This document shows positions 47,501-58,400 of a stretch of DNA of 64,000 bases, piece after piece. Every line of letters starts with the position of its first letter. Position 1 is the stretch's first letter. The notes below the pieces were generated by a model that was not told where the DNA came from, ran no database searches, and worked only from the letters and a program-made list of their open reading frames with translations. A program made the translations under genes and the position numbers. Source of the DNA: Trichobilharzia szidati. Taxonomy: Eukaryota; Platyhelminthes; Trematoda; Strigeidida; Schistosomatidae. The stretch lies in contig OX235271.1 of NCBI GenBank assembly GCA_944472155.2, forward strand, positions 102,561,256-102,625,255. The letters run 5' to 3'.

Positions 47501-50263
47501 CAACCTGTAGCAAGTCACTAGCGAGCATCAGAATAATTTTCTATAGTTTTTTTTTTGGTTTGTAAGGATTAGTTATGTTTTACGAGTTGATCACGGACTG
47601 ATATCAGTTAGAGAACCATTGAAAACCAGGGAGTACTGGACAGCTGCTGTTTCATCCTAGTTTGGGAATCATCGGCAGTACGCACCCACTGGGATTCGAA
47701 CCCGGGACCTTCCGGTTACAAGGCAAGCTCGTATACCATTCAGCCACTGGGACCCGATTCAATGGCTCATGAATTCTAACTTCTACCAATTCGTGATTTT
47801 AGCGCGACCCCAACTATTGTCGTTGGTGGAAATCCATCCACACGTGACTTCTAATTGGACCTCACTGGTCACGACTTCTCACTAGAACTGCAGGAAGCTC
47901 CAACCTGTAGCAAGTCACTAGCGAGCATCAGAATAATTTTCTATAGTTTTTTTTTTGGTTTGTAAGGATTAGTTATGTTTTACGAGTTGATCACGGACTG
48001 ATATCAGTTAGAGAACCATTGAAAACCAGGGAGTACTGGACAGCTGCTGTTTCATCCTAGTTTGGGAATCATCGGCAGTACGCACCCACTGGGATTCGAA
48101 CCCGGGACCTTCCGGTTACAAGGCAAGCTCGTATACCATTCAGCCACTGGGACCCGATTCAATGGCTCATGAATTCTAACTTCTACCAATTCGTGATTTT
48201 AGCGCGACCCCAACTATTGTCGTTGGTGGAAATCCATCCACACGTGACTTCTAATTGGACCTCACTGGTCACGACTTCTCACTAGAACTGCAGGAAGCTC
48301 CAACCTGTAGCAAGTCACTAGCGAGCATCAGAATAATTTTCTATAGTTTTTTTTTTTTGGTTTGTAAGGATTAGTTATGTTTTACGAGTTGATCACGGAC
48401 TGATATCAGTTAGAGAACCATTGAAAACCAGGGAGTACTGGACAGCTGCTGTTTCATCCTAGTTTGGGAATCATCGGCAGTACGCACCCACTGGGATTCG
48501 AACCCGGGACCTTCCGGTTACAAGGCAAGCTCGTATACCATTCAGCCACTGGGACCCGATTCAATGGCTCATGAATTCTAACTTCTACCAATTCGTGATT
48601 TTAGCGCGACCCCAACTATTGTCGTTGGTGGAAATCCATCCACACGTGACTTCTAATTGGACCTCACTGGTCACGACTTCTCACTAGAACTGCAGGAAGC
48701 TCCAACCTGTAGCAAGTCACTAGCGAGCATCAGAATAATTTTCTATAGTTTTTTTTTTGGTTTGTAAGGATTAGTTATGTTTTACGAGTTGATCACGGAC
48801 TGATATCAGTTAGAGAACCATTGAAAACCAGGGAGTACTGGACAGCTGCTGTTTCATCCTAGTTTGGGAATCATCGGCAGTACGCACCCACTGGGATTCG
48901 AACCCGGGACCTTCCGGTTACAAGGCAAGCTCGTATACCATTCAGCCACTGGGACCCGATTCAATGGCTCATGAATTCTAACTTCTACCAATTCGTGATT
49001 TTAGCGCGACCCCAACTATTGTCGTTGGTGGAAATCCATCCACACGTGACTTCTAATTGGACCTCACTGGTCACGACTTCTCACTAGAACTGCAGGAAGC
49101 TCCAACCTGTAGCAAGTCACTAGCGAGCATCAGAATAATTTTCTATAGTTTTTTTTTTGGTTTGTAAGGATTAGTTATGTTTTACGAGTTGATCACGGAC
49201 TGATATCAGTTAGAGAACCATTGAAAACCAGGGAGTACTGGACAGCTGCTGTTTCATCCTAGTTTGGGAATCATCGGCAGTACACACCCACTGGGATTCG
49301 AACCCGGGACCTTCCGGTTACAAGGCAAGCTCGTATACCATTCAGCCACTGGGACCCGATTCAATGGCTCATGAATTCTAACTTCTACCAATTCGTGATT
49401 TTAGCGCGACCCCAACTATTGTCGTTGGTGGAAATCCATCCACACGTGACTTCTAATTGGACCTCACTGGTCACGACTTCTCACTAGAACTGCAGGAAGC
49501 TCCAACCTGTAGCAAGTCACTAGCGAGCATCAGAATAATTTTCTATAGTTTTTTTTTTTGGTTTGTAAGGATTAGTTATGTTTTACGAGTTGATCACGGA
49601 CTGATATCAGTTAGAGAACCATTGAAAACCAGGGAGTACTGGACAGCTGCTGTTTCATCCTAGTTTGGGAATCATCGGCAGTACGCACCCACTGGGATTC
49701 GAACCCGGGACCTTCCGGTTGCAAGGCAAGCTCGTATACCATTCAGCCACTGGGACCCGATTCAATGGCTCATGAATTCTAACTTCTACCAATTCGTGAT
49801 TTTAGCGCGACCCCAACTATTGTCGTTGGTGGAAATCCATTCACACGTGACTTCTAATTGGACCTCACTGGTCACGACTTCTCACTAGAACTGCAGGAAG
49901 CTCCAACCTGTAGCAAGTCACTAGCGAGCATCAGAATAATTTTCTATAGTTTTTTTTTTTGGTTTGTAAGGATTAGTTATGTTTTACGAGTTGATCACGG
50001 ACTGATATCAGTTAGAGAACCATTGAAAACCAGGGAGTACTGGACAGCTGCTGTTTCATCCTAGTTTGGGAATCATCGGCAGTACGCACCCACTGGGATT
50101 CGAACCCGGGACCTTCCGGTTACAAGGCAAGCTCGTATACCATTCAGCCACTGGGACCCGATTCAATGGCTCATGAATTCTAACTTCTACCAATTCGTGA
50201 ATTTAGCGCGACCCCAACAATTGTCGTTGGTGGAAATCCATTCAACGTGTCCGTTATCCAATT

Positions 50264-50763
50264 NNNNNNNNNNNNNNNNNNNNNNNNNNNNNNNNNNNNN
50301 NNNNNNNNNNNNNNNNNNNNNNNNNNNNNNNNNNNNNNNNNNNNNNNNNNNNNNNNNNNNNNNNNNNNNNNNNNNNNNNNNNNNNNNNNNNNNNNNNNNN
50401 NNNNNNNNNNNNNNNNNNNNNNNNNNNNNNNNNNNNNNNNNNNNNNNNNNNNNNNNNNNNNNNNNNNNNNNNNNNNNNNNNNNNNNNNNNNNNNNNNNNN
50501 NNNNNNNNNNNNNNNNNNNNNNNNNNNNNNNNNNNNNNNNNNNNNNNNNNNNNNNNNNNNNNNNNNNNNNNNNNNNNNNNNNNNNNNNNNNNNNNNNNNN
50601 NNNNNNNNNNNNNNNNNNNNNNNNNNNNNNNNNNNNNNNNNNNNNNNNNNNNNNNNNNNNNNNNNNNNNNNNNNNNNNNNNNNNNNNNNNNNNNNNNNNN
50701 NNNNNNNNNNNNNNNNNNNNNNNNNNNNNNNNNNNNNNNNNNNNNNNNNNNNNNNNNNNNNNN
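50264..50763. other. Assembly gap, 500 N
   Basis: Exactly 500 unknown bases, a conventional placeholder length, between the tandem array and a LINE. Translations across it are meaningless. Confidence 0.99.
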
Positions 50764-51747
50764 CACCCAGAAGATAACCACACGCACACCGAGGGCGTGG
50801 CTATCATGATGTCACCAACGGCAACGAAAGCCCCGATGCAATGGGAAGCGATCTCGTCCAGGATAATGACCGCCAGATTCAACTCCAAAGGAAGAAAAGT
50901 GTCAATAATCCAATGTTATGCACCCACCAACAACGCAGACCTCGAAACGAAAGAAGAATTCTACAGACAACTACAGGCAGCAATAGACAATACTCCAGCT
51001 GGCGACATTAAAATACTAATGGGAGATATGAGCGCCAAACTGGGACCAGACAATACAGGAAGAGAACTCATCATGGGTAGAGAAGCTCTTGGAGAAATGA
51101 ATGAAAACGGAGAACTCTTCGCCGACTTCTGCGCCTTCAACGAACTAGTGATTGGTGGCAGTGTTTACAAGCACAGAGATATCCACAAGGCTACATGGGT
51201 GTCACCAGACGGGCGAACCAAAAACCAAATTGACTTTATCACAATATCGAGGAAGTGGAGACGCAGCCTACTGGACACAAGAGCAAGAAGAGGAGCAGAC
51301 GTTGGCTCAGACCACTACCTCGTACAAGGGACAATCCAAATCAAATTAAAAGCTTTCAGGGAAACAGGAGCTGCAGATAGACCACAAGCCAAGTTCAACA
51401 CTCAAAAGCTGAAGGACCAGGCTACAAAGGACATCTTCATTGCAAACATAAGGGAAAAAGCCGAGACACAAATCAACACCAACGAAAAGGTCAGCGTCGA
51501 AAAGCACTGGAACAAATTGAAAACGGTGTGGAGTCAAACCTGCATGGAAGTCCTAGGCAGAAAAAAGAGACAGGACAAACAGTGGCTCTCTACGGACACT
51601 TGGAAACTAATAGAAGAGAGAAGGGTGGCGAAACAAAAGATTATCCAGTGCACCGACGAGCAACAGAAACAGGAGTTGAATGCAAGCTACAATACACTGA
51701 ACAAAAGAGTGAAGAAAAGTGCCAGGGAAGACAAAAAAATATTATGA
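50764..51747 (+). pseudogene. RTE-like endonuclease domain (N-terminus in gap)
   Basis: The AP-endonuclease fold from about its middle to its end: YAPTNNAD, KILMGDMSAKLG, NELVIGGSVYKH, KNQIDFITISRKWR and the catalytic VGSDHYLV box. The family block usually reads GDMNA; here it is GDMSA, changing the conserved Asn that supports catalysis. The N-terminal catalytic Glu lies in the gap. After the endonuclease comes a Lys/Glu-rich linker to the frameshift near 51739. Confidence 0.85.
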
Positions 51748-53539
51748 AACCATGGCAAACGAAGCAGAACAAGCTGCAGGCAAAGGAGACCTCGCTACAC
51801 TATACCAAACAACTAGGCACCTTTCGGGCAAAAGTTCGACACAGATTAAGCCAATAAAGGACGACAATGGAAAGTCAATCACCAAAGAGGTGAAACAGAG
51901 GAAGCACTGGGCTGAACACTTCAAAAGACTTCTAAATCGTCCGCCACCTACAACGCGTCCAACAATACCAACAACGGAAGCAGAACTACCAATGAACATC
52001 GACCCTCCGACGAAATCCGAAGTCCTGAATGCCATCAAGATGCTAAAAGCTGGGAAAGCGCCAGGACCAGATGGAATCCCAGCAGAAGCTTTGAAAATAG
52101 ACCCAGAGACAACAGCGGACTTGATGACGCCACTACTAGAGAAGGTGTGGAAAGAGGGCAAAGTACCCGAGGATTGGAAGAACGGATACTCATTCAAACT
52201 GCCAAAGAAAGGAGATTTGAGTCAATATAAAAACTGGCGTGGAATTATGCTTCTGTCCATTCCAAGCAAGATACTATGTCGCATCATCCTGGAGAGAATT
52301 AAACAAGCCCTAGATGAAAAACTTCGTCCAGAACAGGCCGGATTCAGGAGGAACAAGTCATGCATTGACCAAATCGCCACCTTATGGATTATCATTGAAC
52401 AAAGTTTGGAATGGCAGTCACCGCTCTATCTCAACTTCATCGATTTTGAGAAAGCCTTCGACAGCGTCGATCGAGATGTGATTTGGCAACTACTTCGCTA
52501 CTACGGGGTGCCGCCGACAATTATACATCTCATCCAACAGCTGTATGACAACGCTGCATGCCAAGTAATCCACAACGGGAGGCTCACGGAATTCTTCGAA
52601 GTGAGGACGGGAGTGAGACAAGGCTGTCCACTGTCGCCAATGATCTTCCTGATTGCAGTTGATTGGATAATGCGGCAGACAACGGCAACCAACGAGGGAA
52701 CAGGCATAAAATGGACCGACACAAAAGCCTTGGAGGATTTGGATTTCGCCGATGATATATGTCTGATTTCCCACAAACTGGAAGATATGCAAGTGAAAAG
52801 CAACAAATTGGCAGAAGAAGCAGCAAAGATAGGACTTCAAGTGAACATAGACAAAACAGAGGTAATGAAGATTCCTGGCCAACATCAACAGCAACAACCG
52901 ACAACAATCAGCATAAATGGGAGGAACCTGAAAGAAACAACTTCTTTCACCTACCTGGGAAGCATCGTCTCAACTACAGGAGGAACTGACGAGGATATCA
53001 AAGCCAGAATCGGAAAAGCAAGACAAGTTTTCATTTCTCTCAAGTCTATGTGGAGGTCAACAGCATTCAGCGTCAAAAATAAGATCCGTATTTTCAACTC
53101 CAATGTGAAGTCAGCACTACTATACGGATCAGAGACTTGGCGTGTCACAAAGAGCAGCTCAAACAAGCTACAGACCTTCATTAACAAATGCCTTCGCTCA
53201 ATACTCAAGATCAAATGGCCGGAGAGGATCAGCAACAAAGATCTCTGGGAGCGAACCAACCAGGAACCGATCGTGAAACAAATAGGCAGGAAGAAATGGA
53301 GATGGATTGGACACACTCTGAGGAAACCAGCAAGTGACATCACTAGACAAGCCCTCGAGTGGAACCCGAAAGGGAAGCGACGAGTTGGTCATCCAAGGGT
53401 GACCTGGAGGAGATCATGTGAAGAGGAATTGAAAGCGTGTGGACAGACTTGGAGCCAGGTGAAAACTAAAGCAGAGAACCGAACGCAATGGAGACGCATG
53501 GCTGAAGCCCTATGTTCCTCTAGGAATTCAAGGAAATAA
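51719..53539 (+). CDS. RTE-like reverse transcriptase ORF
   Basis: The RT part of the LINE polyprotein. The true family frame resumes at about 51740, after the A run, so the ATG at 51719 is not a natural start. Motifs: KAGKAPGPDGIPAEAL (fingers), FRRNKSCIDQI, FIDFEKAFDSVDR (motif A Asp), GVRQGCPLSPMIF (motif B), FADDICLI (catalytic Asp pair), FTYLGSIVS, then NSNVKSALLYGSETW and a C-terminal KKWRWIGHTLRKP...RRVGHPRVTWRRS region with basic and Trp residues. All catalytic Asp residues are present, so the domain could be active if the frame break is a sequencing error. Confidence 0.92.
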   Translation: MPGKTKKYYETMANEAEQAAGKGDLATLYQTTRHLSGKSSTQIKPIKDDNGKSITKEVKQRKHWAEHFKRLLNRPPPTTRPTIPTTEAELPMNIDPPTKSEVLNAIKMLKAGKAPGPDGIPAEALKIDPETTADLMTPLLEKVWKEGKVPEDWKNGYSFKLPKKGDLSQYKNWRGIMLLSIPSKILCRIILERIKQALDEKLRPEQAGFRRNKSCIDQIATLWIIIEQSLEWQSPLYLNFIDFEKAFDSVDRDVIWQLLRYYGVPPTIIHLIQQLYDNAACQVIHNGRLTEFFEVRTGVRQGCPLSPMIFLIAVDWIMRQTTATNEGTGIKWTDTKALEDLDFADDICLISHKLEDMQVKSNKLAEEAAKIGLQVNIDKTEVMKIPGQHQQQQPTTISINGRNLKETTSFTYLGSIVSTTGGTDEDIKARIGKARQVFISLKSMWRSTAFSVKNKIRIFNSNVKSALLYGSETWRVTKSSSNKLQTFINKCLRSILKIKWPERISNKDLWERTNQEPIVKQIGRKKWRWIGHTLRKPASDITRQALEWNPKGKRRVGHPRVTWRRSCEEELKACGQTWSQVKTKAENRTQWRRMAEALCSSRNSRK

Positions 53540-53549
53540 TAATAATAAT

Positions 53550-54960
53550 CCTGCCAGCTGTAGGTCATGTCTCCTATGTCAGTGGAATCACAAGCGTGAT
53601 ATGTTCAGTCAACCCTGCTCCCCTCCAACCACAGCCAATATGCGGTTGCATATGCCGATTCCTAAGGTCGTCTTAACATGCACCTGATTTTCGTGACTTA
53701 GGAAGTCGTCCTATGGAACCCCCTTAGATGGACCATATATAATCCCCAAATGCATTTACAAATCCTCTATTATAGACAAAAAGGGCTGTGAAAACTGCTA
53801 ACTTCGATCATCTAAAACCCGCCCAGTTGAAGAGATATCCCTAAATCCCTGAACTAGTTCTGAATGATCCACTGCAAACTGAATATCCACAAGCCTCCAA
53901 CGGTGCGAAGGAAGGCATATGTTCCGGGCTAACCGCGAGGTCCCCACACAACACTCATGCTTAACTTACAGCGTAGGGTGAAAATATTCCATTTTTTGAA
54001 CAGCAGTAATATATTCAGCTCACAGTATTTTCCTTTTTACATATGGATTATTTTTGACAGAATCCCAAATTGCCTATTTCATCCTAAGTGATATCATTAA
54101 CACGCTGTCAATAACACCAAGTGTAAAAGAAACGGCATGTCCGCTGAAAATTCCGCAAAACAGTCATTTTGAGATCCAGTAATGCCAAAGATATGGTGAT
54201 CATTTCAATCTGAATTTTTCGGACTGCGAATTTAATATAGGTGTGCCACATATAGTTCCATCTGATTATTTCGGATAAAGACCAGTAATTTTTGTAGGTG
54301 CTGGCTGAGATTACCATTTTTGCCGGGACATATTTTCTCGATAATTACTCCTGTCGGAATTATCAGTTTCAGAAGGACCTGCCACGGCAAAATTGCCGAC
54401 TTTGAAACATGAAAAATCAAAATAATGTCGCATCGATCCAAAAATGGTACGTAGACTGCCTATTGTGTTGTTTCAATTCAATATTGATGTTTTCGAAAGT
54501 ATAAGAGAGTTGTAATGGTCGGCAAAATGTCTAGTGCAGAGACACACTCATTCATTTGAACTCGCAAGGTTGTTTGGATTGGGCTTAGGATCTCACACAC
54601 GAAGTACACTCGGCCATATTCTAAACATGTGAAAACCTCATTTCAGCATTCCCCAGACAAGATGAACAAATGAAAGATGCTGAGAATTCCTCCATCCTGT
54701 ATCAAATAAACATAACATAAACCGGGACTGTCGAGAAGTCCTATACAACCACTTTCATTTGCACTGACTTCTGGTGTGATTTGAATCATTAAACCTTGGT
54801 GATATAATCTGAAAAACAGATAGAGTTCATACGTTACAGTCAATCTAAAACAATGTAATAAACATCAGTGATGAGGAGTTCAACCTTCAAGAACTTTTTC
54901 GCTGGGTACCAAAACCACAAGTGGCTGGTTTACTGGCGCCACATTTGATTTTACTGTAAG
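53550..54960. other. Upstream region of rpl28, no other gene recognised
   Basis: About 1.4 kb between the LINE tail and rpl28. Nothing coding was supported; the rpl28 promoter is expected here, but no clear element was seen. Confidence 0.45.
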
Positions 54961-54964
54961 AACC

Positions 54965-55403
54965 ATGTCGAGTCATCTTATATGGGATTTGGTTAAAAAC
55001 AACCACTGTTTTCTTATGAAACGTCAAGGCCAGAGCTTTAGCCGTGATCCTTTAAATCTGAAAGGAAAAAACTGCTTCAGATATAGTGGACTTGTACATA
55101 AAAAAGCCATCGGAATCAAAGAAGAGAAATATGGAAAGGGCGTCGTAGTCATAACGAAGAAGGTTGGGAAAGAACACAAGCCTGCAAAAGCTGTAACACG
55201 AACGAAGTATGTGCGTGGACGAAGGCGTACTCTTCAGAAAATCAGGAACATGATATGCAAGCAGAAATACAGAAGAGAATTGAAGATGGTAAGTTTTTAA
55301 TAAAGCTAGCATTTCTCTTTAGCTTGCATTACGACGAGCTAGTGCTCTGATGCTCAACATGAAGCCTGTCGCACCACCTGCGCCAAAGACGAAAAAGGCA
55401 TAA
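54965..55403 (+). CDS. rpl28: 60S ribosomal protein L28 (eL28), two exons
   Basis: A structural protein of the large cytosolic ribosomal subunit. Exon 1 is 54965-55288 (108 codons, starting MSSHLIWDLVKNNHCFLMKR) and exon 2 is 55323-55403, giving 134 residues against about 137 in vertebrates. Diagnostic eL28 features are the MS-H-L-W start, the SR(D/E)P-NLK..N-FRY-GL-HKKA segment, KGVVV, the RRTLQKIR block and the RRASA motif after the splice. The 34 bp intron (55289-55322, GTAAGT...TTTAG) is phase 0 and typical of fluke micro-introns. No AATAAA occurs close behind the stop; AATATA at 55424 may serve. No defect was seen. Confidence 0.96.
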
Positions 55404-58400
55404 GTGTACATCGCGATGCATGGAATATAATTTTGAAAAACGTCTACTTTTCTTGACCAGCAAGTATATTTTTCTGCCTTCATTCGACACTCATAACTGG
55501 TGTAGCAGGAAAACTTCCGAGAGGTTTCGTAGCATGTTTTTGGAAAAAGGGTTTCAGTATATTCGAACACTGGCGAGTTTAGCCACCCTAAATTGTAACT
55601 AGTCGTGTTTGGCCTCTGTTCGTCCCGCGGCGCTGGTCTATTTCGGGTTGAGGGGTTTGCCAAAACATGCACTGCTGCAGACATTGTAACTGTCCTGCAT
55701 CGCATGGGTTACGTGTTTCGGCAAACTATGAAATGGAATTAGTCGAGTTAAGTATGTTAAATTCCCAAATTAGTAGTTATTATTATGACAACTGAATGGA
55801 TTGTGGTATCAGTGGTAAGGTATGTCGGCAGCAACCCTTTTTGGTATACATAAGTACCTAGTCAGAAATGCACTCACGAAGCTTCGTGAGTCTTGGTTCA
55901 GACCTGGTTCTTTTGGTCATAGAATAATTGTCAAATATAACGAGTGCAATGTAAAGGAGTGCATGCATGAATTGATGCTTATTCCGGGTGTATACTGCCA
56001 GTCTCATACCACTTACCAGTAACTGACATTATCCTAATAGAGTCACGTCGTCGTGAATTCCAACGAAACTCGGATGTAAGGGTGGATCGGTGTATATCGT
56101 AGCAACAGGTTGTGCCCTATAACCCAGCCTTTCTATTCGAAAGATAATCGTAATCCCACTTTTCCAGAGAGCTAAACGCGGAGGTGAGATTAACAGTCCA
56201 CCTCAAAATTTCAAACGAATTAGGTCCATTTCCACCCAACATCTATGTAGTTTGACTCGCTCAGTCTCCGGCGTTTACTTTTCTTATTTAATTATAAGCA
56301 ACACAATCGCACACCACTTTTACGGCAGCTGTTTTGTCTCTGCAGTTATCCTATGTATTTTTGCCTAAATATTTGATTTCTTTGCATAGAATTCAGTTGA
56401 AATCCATTTAATCGGGCTGCAATATTGTCCACTCACTTGAACTTCTAATTTCTGAGCGTAAGCATGGTCTGTGTGCCCCAACTAAAGTTTTATTTTTTTG
56501 TACACTGACTGAACATTACCAGAAGTCTTGTGCTAAGATAATCGGTATGGATTGTTATTTGTACTTTGTGAGCCAATAAAGTGCTGCGAAATTCGGAATG
56601 CTGATTTGAATAGTCTTCACGCAAACAACCCGCGAAATGAGCAGTGTATATTTGTGTTTATACCGACACCAACGGAATATGGTAGTTTAGTGAGAGCTGT
56701 TGATTTTTCACACGGGGCAATGCAATATCGTTGTGTTCCTGATGTATGGGTGGAAAAGGCTTAAAAATATCGTTAATCGGCCTCTGACTAGTGTGTGGCT
56801 CGTTCTTTTTCGACATTTGATTAATCCGACATTACCACTTGTTTTCATGAAAATGCGTAGCATTCTCCGTTGCTCTGACGTCCACTTGTCTTCTCGGTTA
56901 TTTCCTATTTGTGAGTGTAGGATTTTACAGATGAGAACGTCTATCGTAATACATGACGTACATATATCCCTGATGGTTATATGTATCGCTGCGACAATAA
57001 ATTCGAATCCTCCGACGTTAATAACTACATTTGCCACTGACCCACTTTGATTTGGAAGACTTACGTGAACTGAGAGTTGAGAAAATTTTTATTTGGTCTA
57101 ACGGATTTAAACGACCACCAAGGTTGAAGGGACGCTTCGGCGCATAGTGCTGCAGCAGAGTTTGTCTTCTGCTGTAGGCCGATATATAGAGACAGGGGCA
57201 TGTGGTGTGTAGCAAACTTTCACTTGTAGGCCTACCGCTTCCGGTTATCAGGTTTCCTTAGATTTCTAGAAGAATTTGCGTTTCCTTCTTTTAGTGTCTC
57301 GAGTCGCCATAGTATCGCAGATAGAGGGTTTGCAGTTGATAAGACGGAGGTTCGTACGTTCTCAAAATTTCGAATGAAGTACGTTCCACTACTTAGACTC
57401 ACAGTTGACTTCGTTGCATCACATCAGCAGTTGGTGCAATCATTACGACTTTTTCAAGTATCTAATGAGAATTCTTTGATCTAACGTTTGAATTAAAACG
57501 GCTAAGTCTCAGCAGAGTATAAATAGAAATAGTGTGTTGTATCACGGTGACATGGCTTAATAAGAGGGATCAGCCTACTTCATGAACCTAGTGGGTAGGT
57601 ACTGCTCTCACTAGCATTTTCTACACCTAATGCATTGTTTGCATGACAGTAAATTAAGCGATGGGACATTCCACTATAGGAGACATTTATGGATAATTAG
57701 AAATGTGAGGTTTATTCCAAAACATACATTTATGACAAGGTGAATGCAGGAAGCGGAGCACCCTCAATAACTTTTCCTAGCAAAGCACATTAGTTCGCTG
57801 ATGAACTAGATGATGAATAAAAAAGCGTAAGGTCTGTTGCGGTGTTCAACGAAGCTAATAGTATCTGTTAATGTGGACTTAAGAAGGTCTTAAATTGACT
57901 GAAGGATTCTGATTTCCTAGTCGAGAAATGTAGTCAGTGAATCCGTGCGTGTTAGCTACCCACTACTACTGATTATCCATTCTTTGTGAATATGGATTTG
58001 TTAACCCTGCATGTTATGAATCTCTACTTAACAGTCATATTTAGTCGTGGGCCTTAAATTTTTATATGACTACGGGTGATTGGTGTATTCTCAATGGTTT
58101 TGAGGTTTTCAAACAAGTATCTCACAGATGGCCTTGAAAAGCCCATTCACATTTATACTATTTAATATTCTAAGCTCGATAATATGTGAACGTGTTCATT
58201 CTAGTACCCAAAAGAAAAGCCTAATCTGGTTTCAAAATATACGGTTTACGTTCATTTATATGTAGTCTAGTTGGTTAGAGATATAAACCTTTTCCATTGG
58301 AAAAGGCAGTACACTTCGAGAAAGCGTATTTATTGATACTAGAGAGGTCTGTCCAGGAGTAACATTTCTGCATGCTGTTGAAGGGACAGTTACCGCAATA

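Larger units (their letters stand above)
42123..50263 (-). repeat. Tandem array of ~20 tRNA-headed ~400 bp units
   Basis: Head-to-tail units. The marker gattcaatgg recurs at 42148, 42551, 42950, 43350, 43751, 44154, 44554, 44955, 45355, 45754, 46155, 46555, 46956, 47356, 47756, 48156, 48558, 48958, 49358, 49759 and 50160, giving 20 complete units of 399-403 bp and partial ones at both ends. Most length variation is a T run of 8-13. The units are otherwise almost identical; the first and last differ most. Each carries, on the minus strand, a box A, a box B and a hammerhead-like core. The array runs into a 500 N gap, so its true length is unknown. Diverged single copies lie at 4.0, 17.2 and 62 kb. 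Confidence 0.97.
50764..53549 (+). mobile_element. RTE-like LINE, nearly intact, 5' end lost in the gap
   Basis: Endonuclease, reverse transcriptase and C-terminal region in one polyprotein order, broken only by a one-base frameshift in a run of seven A (51733-51739). It ends with an AAT-repeat tail (53535-53549), as is typical of RTE-clade elements, which end in short tandem repeats rather than poly(A). Its residue composition (GC-richer, balanced codons) differs from the AT-rich surroundings, and it is far less decayed than its relatives at 8.9-11.4 kb and 63.9 kb. Confidence 0.88.

Noticed and set aside
43449..50064. Repeated 68-codon open frames starting in the array units
   Set aside because: They appear only in units whose T run happens to keep the frame; other units lack them. 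A product of the repeat, not a gene.
42123..50263. CRISPR array
   Set aside because: The units are 400 bp and almost identical throughout, with no unique spacers, in a eukaryote.
50173..51747. 524-codon frame spanning the gap
   Set aside because: It crosses 500 N. Only the part from 50764 on is real sequence.
52490..52907. Minus-strand frames of 100-135 codons within the LINE reverse transcriptase
   Set aside because: Antisense shadows of a well-supported plus-strand RT frame.
54965..55300. rpl28 as a single 111-codon ORF
   Set aside because: The frame after ATG-GTAAGT is intronic. Splicing at 55288/55323 restores the conserved C-terminal RRASA region.
56700..57050. Protein-coding gene from overlapping frames on both strands
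   Set aside because: Both translations lack family features, and no splice or start context supports either strand.
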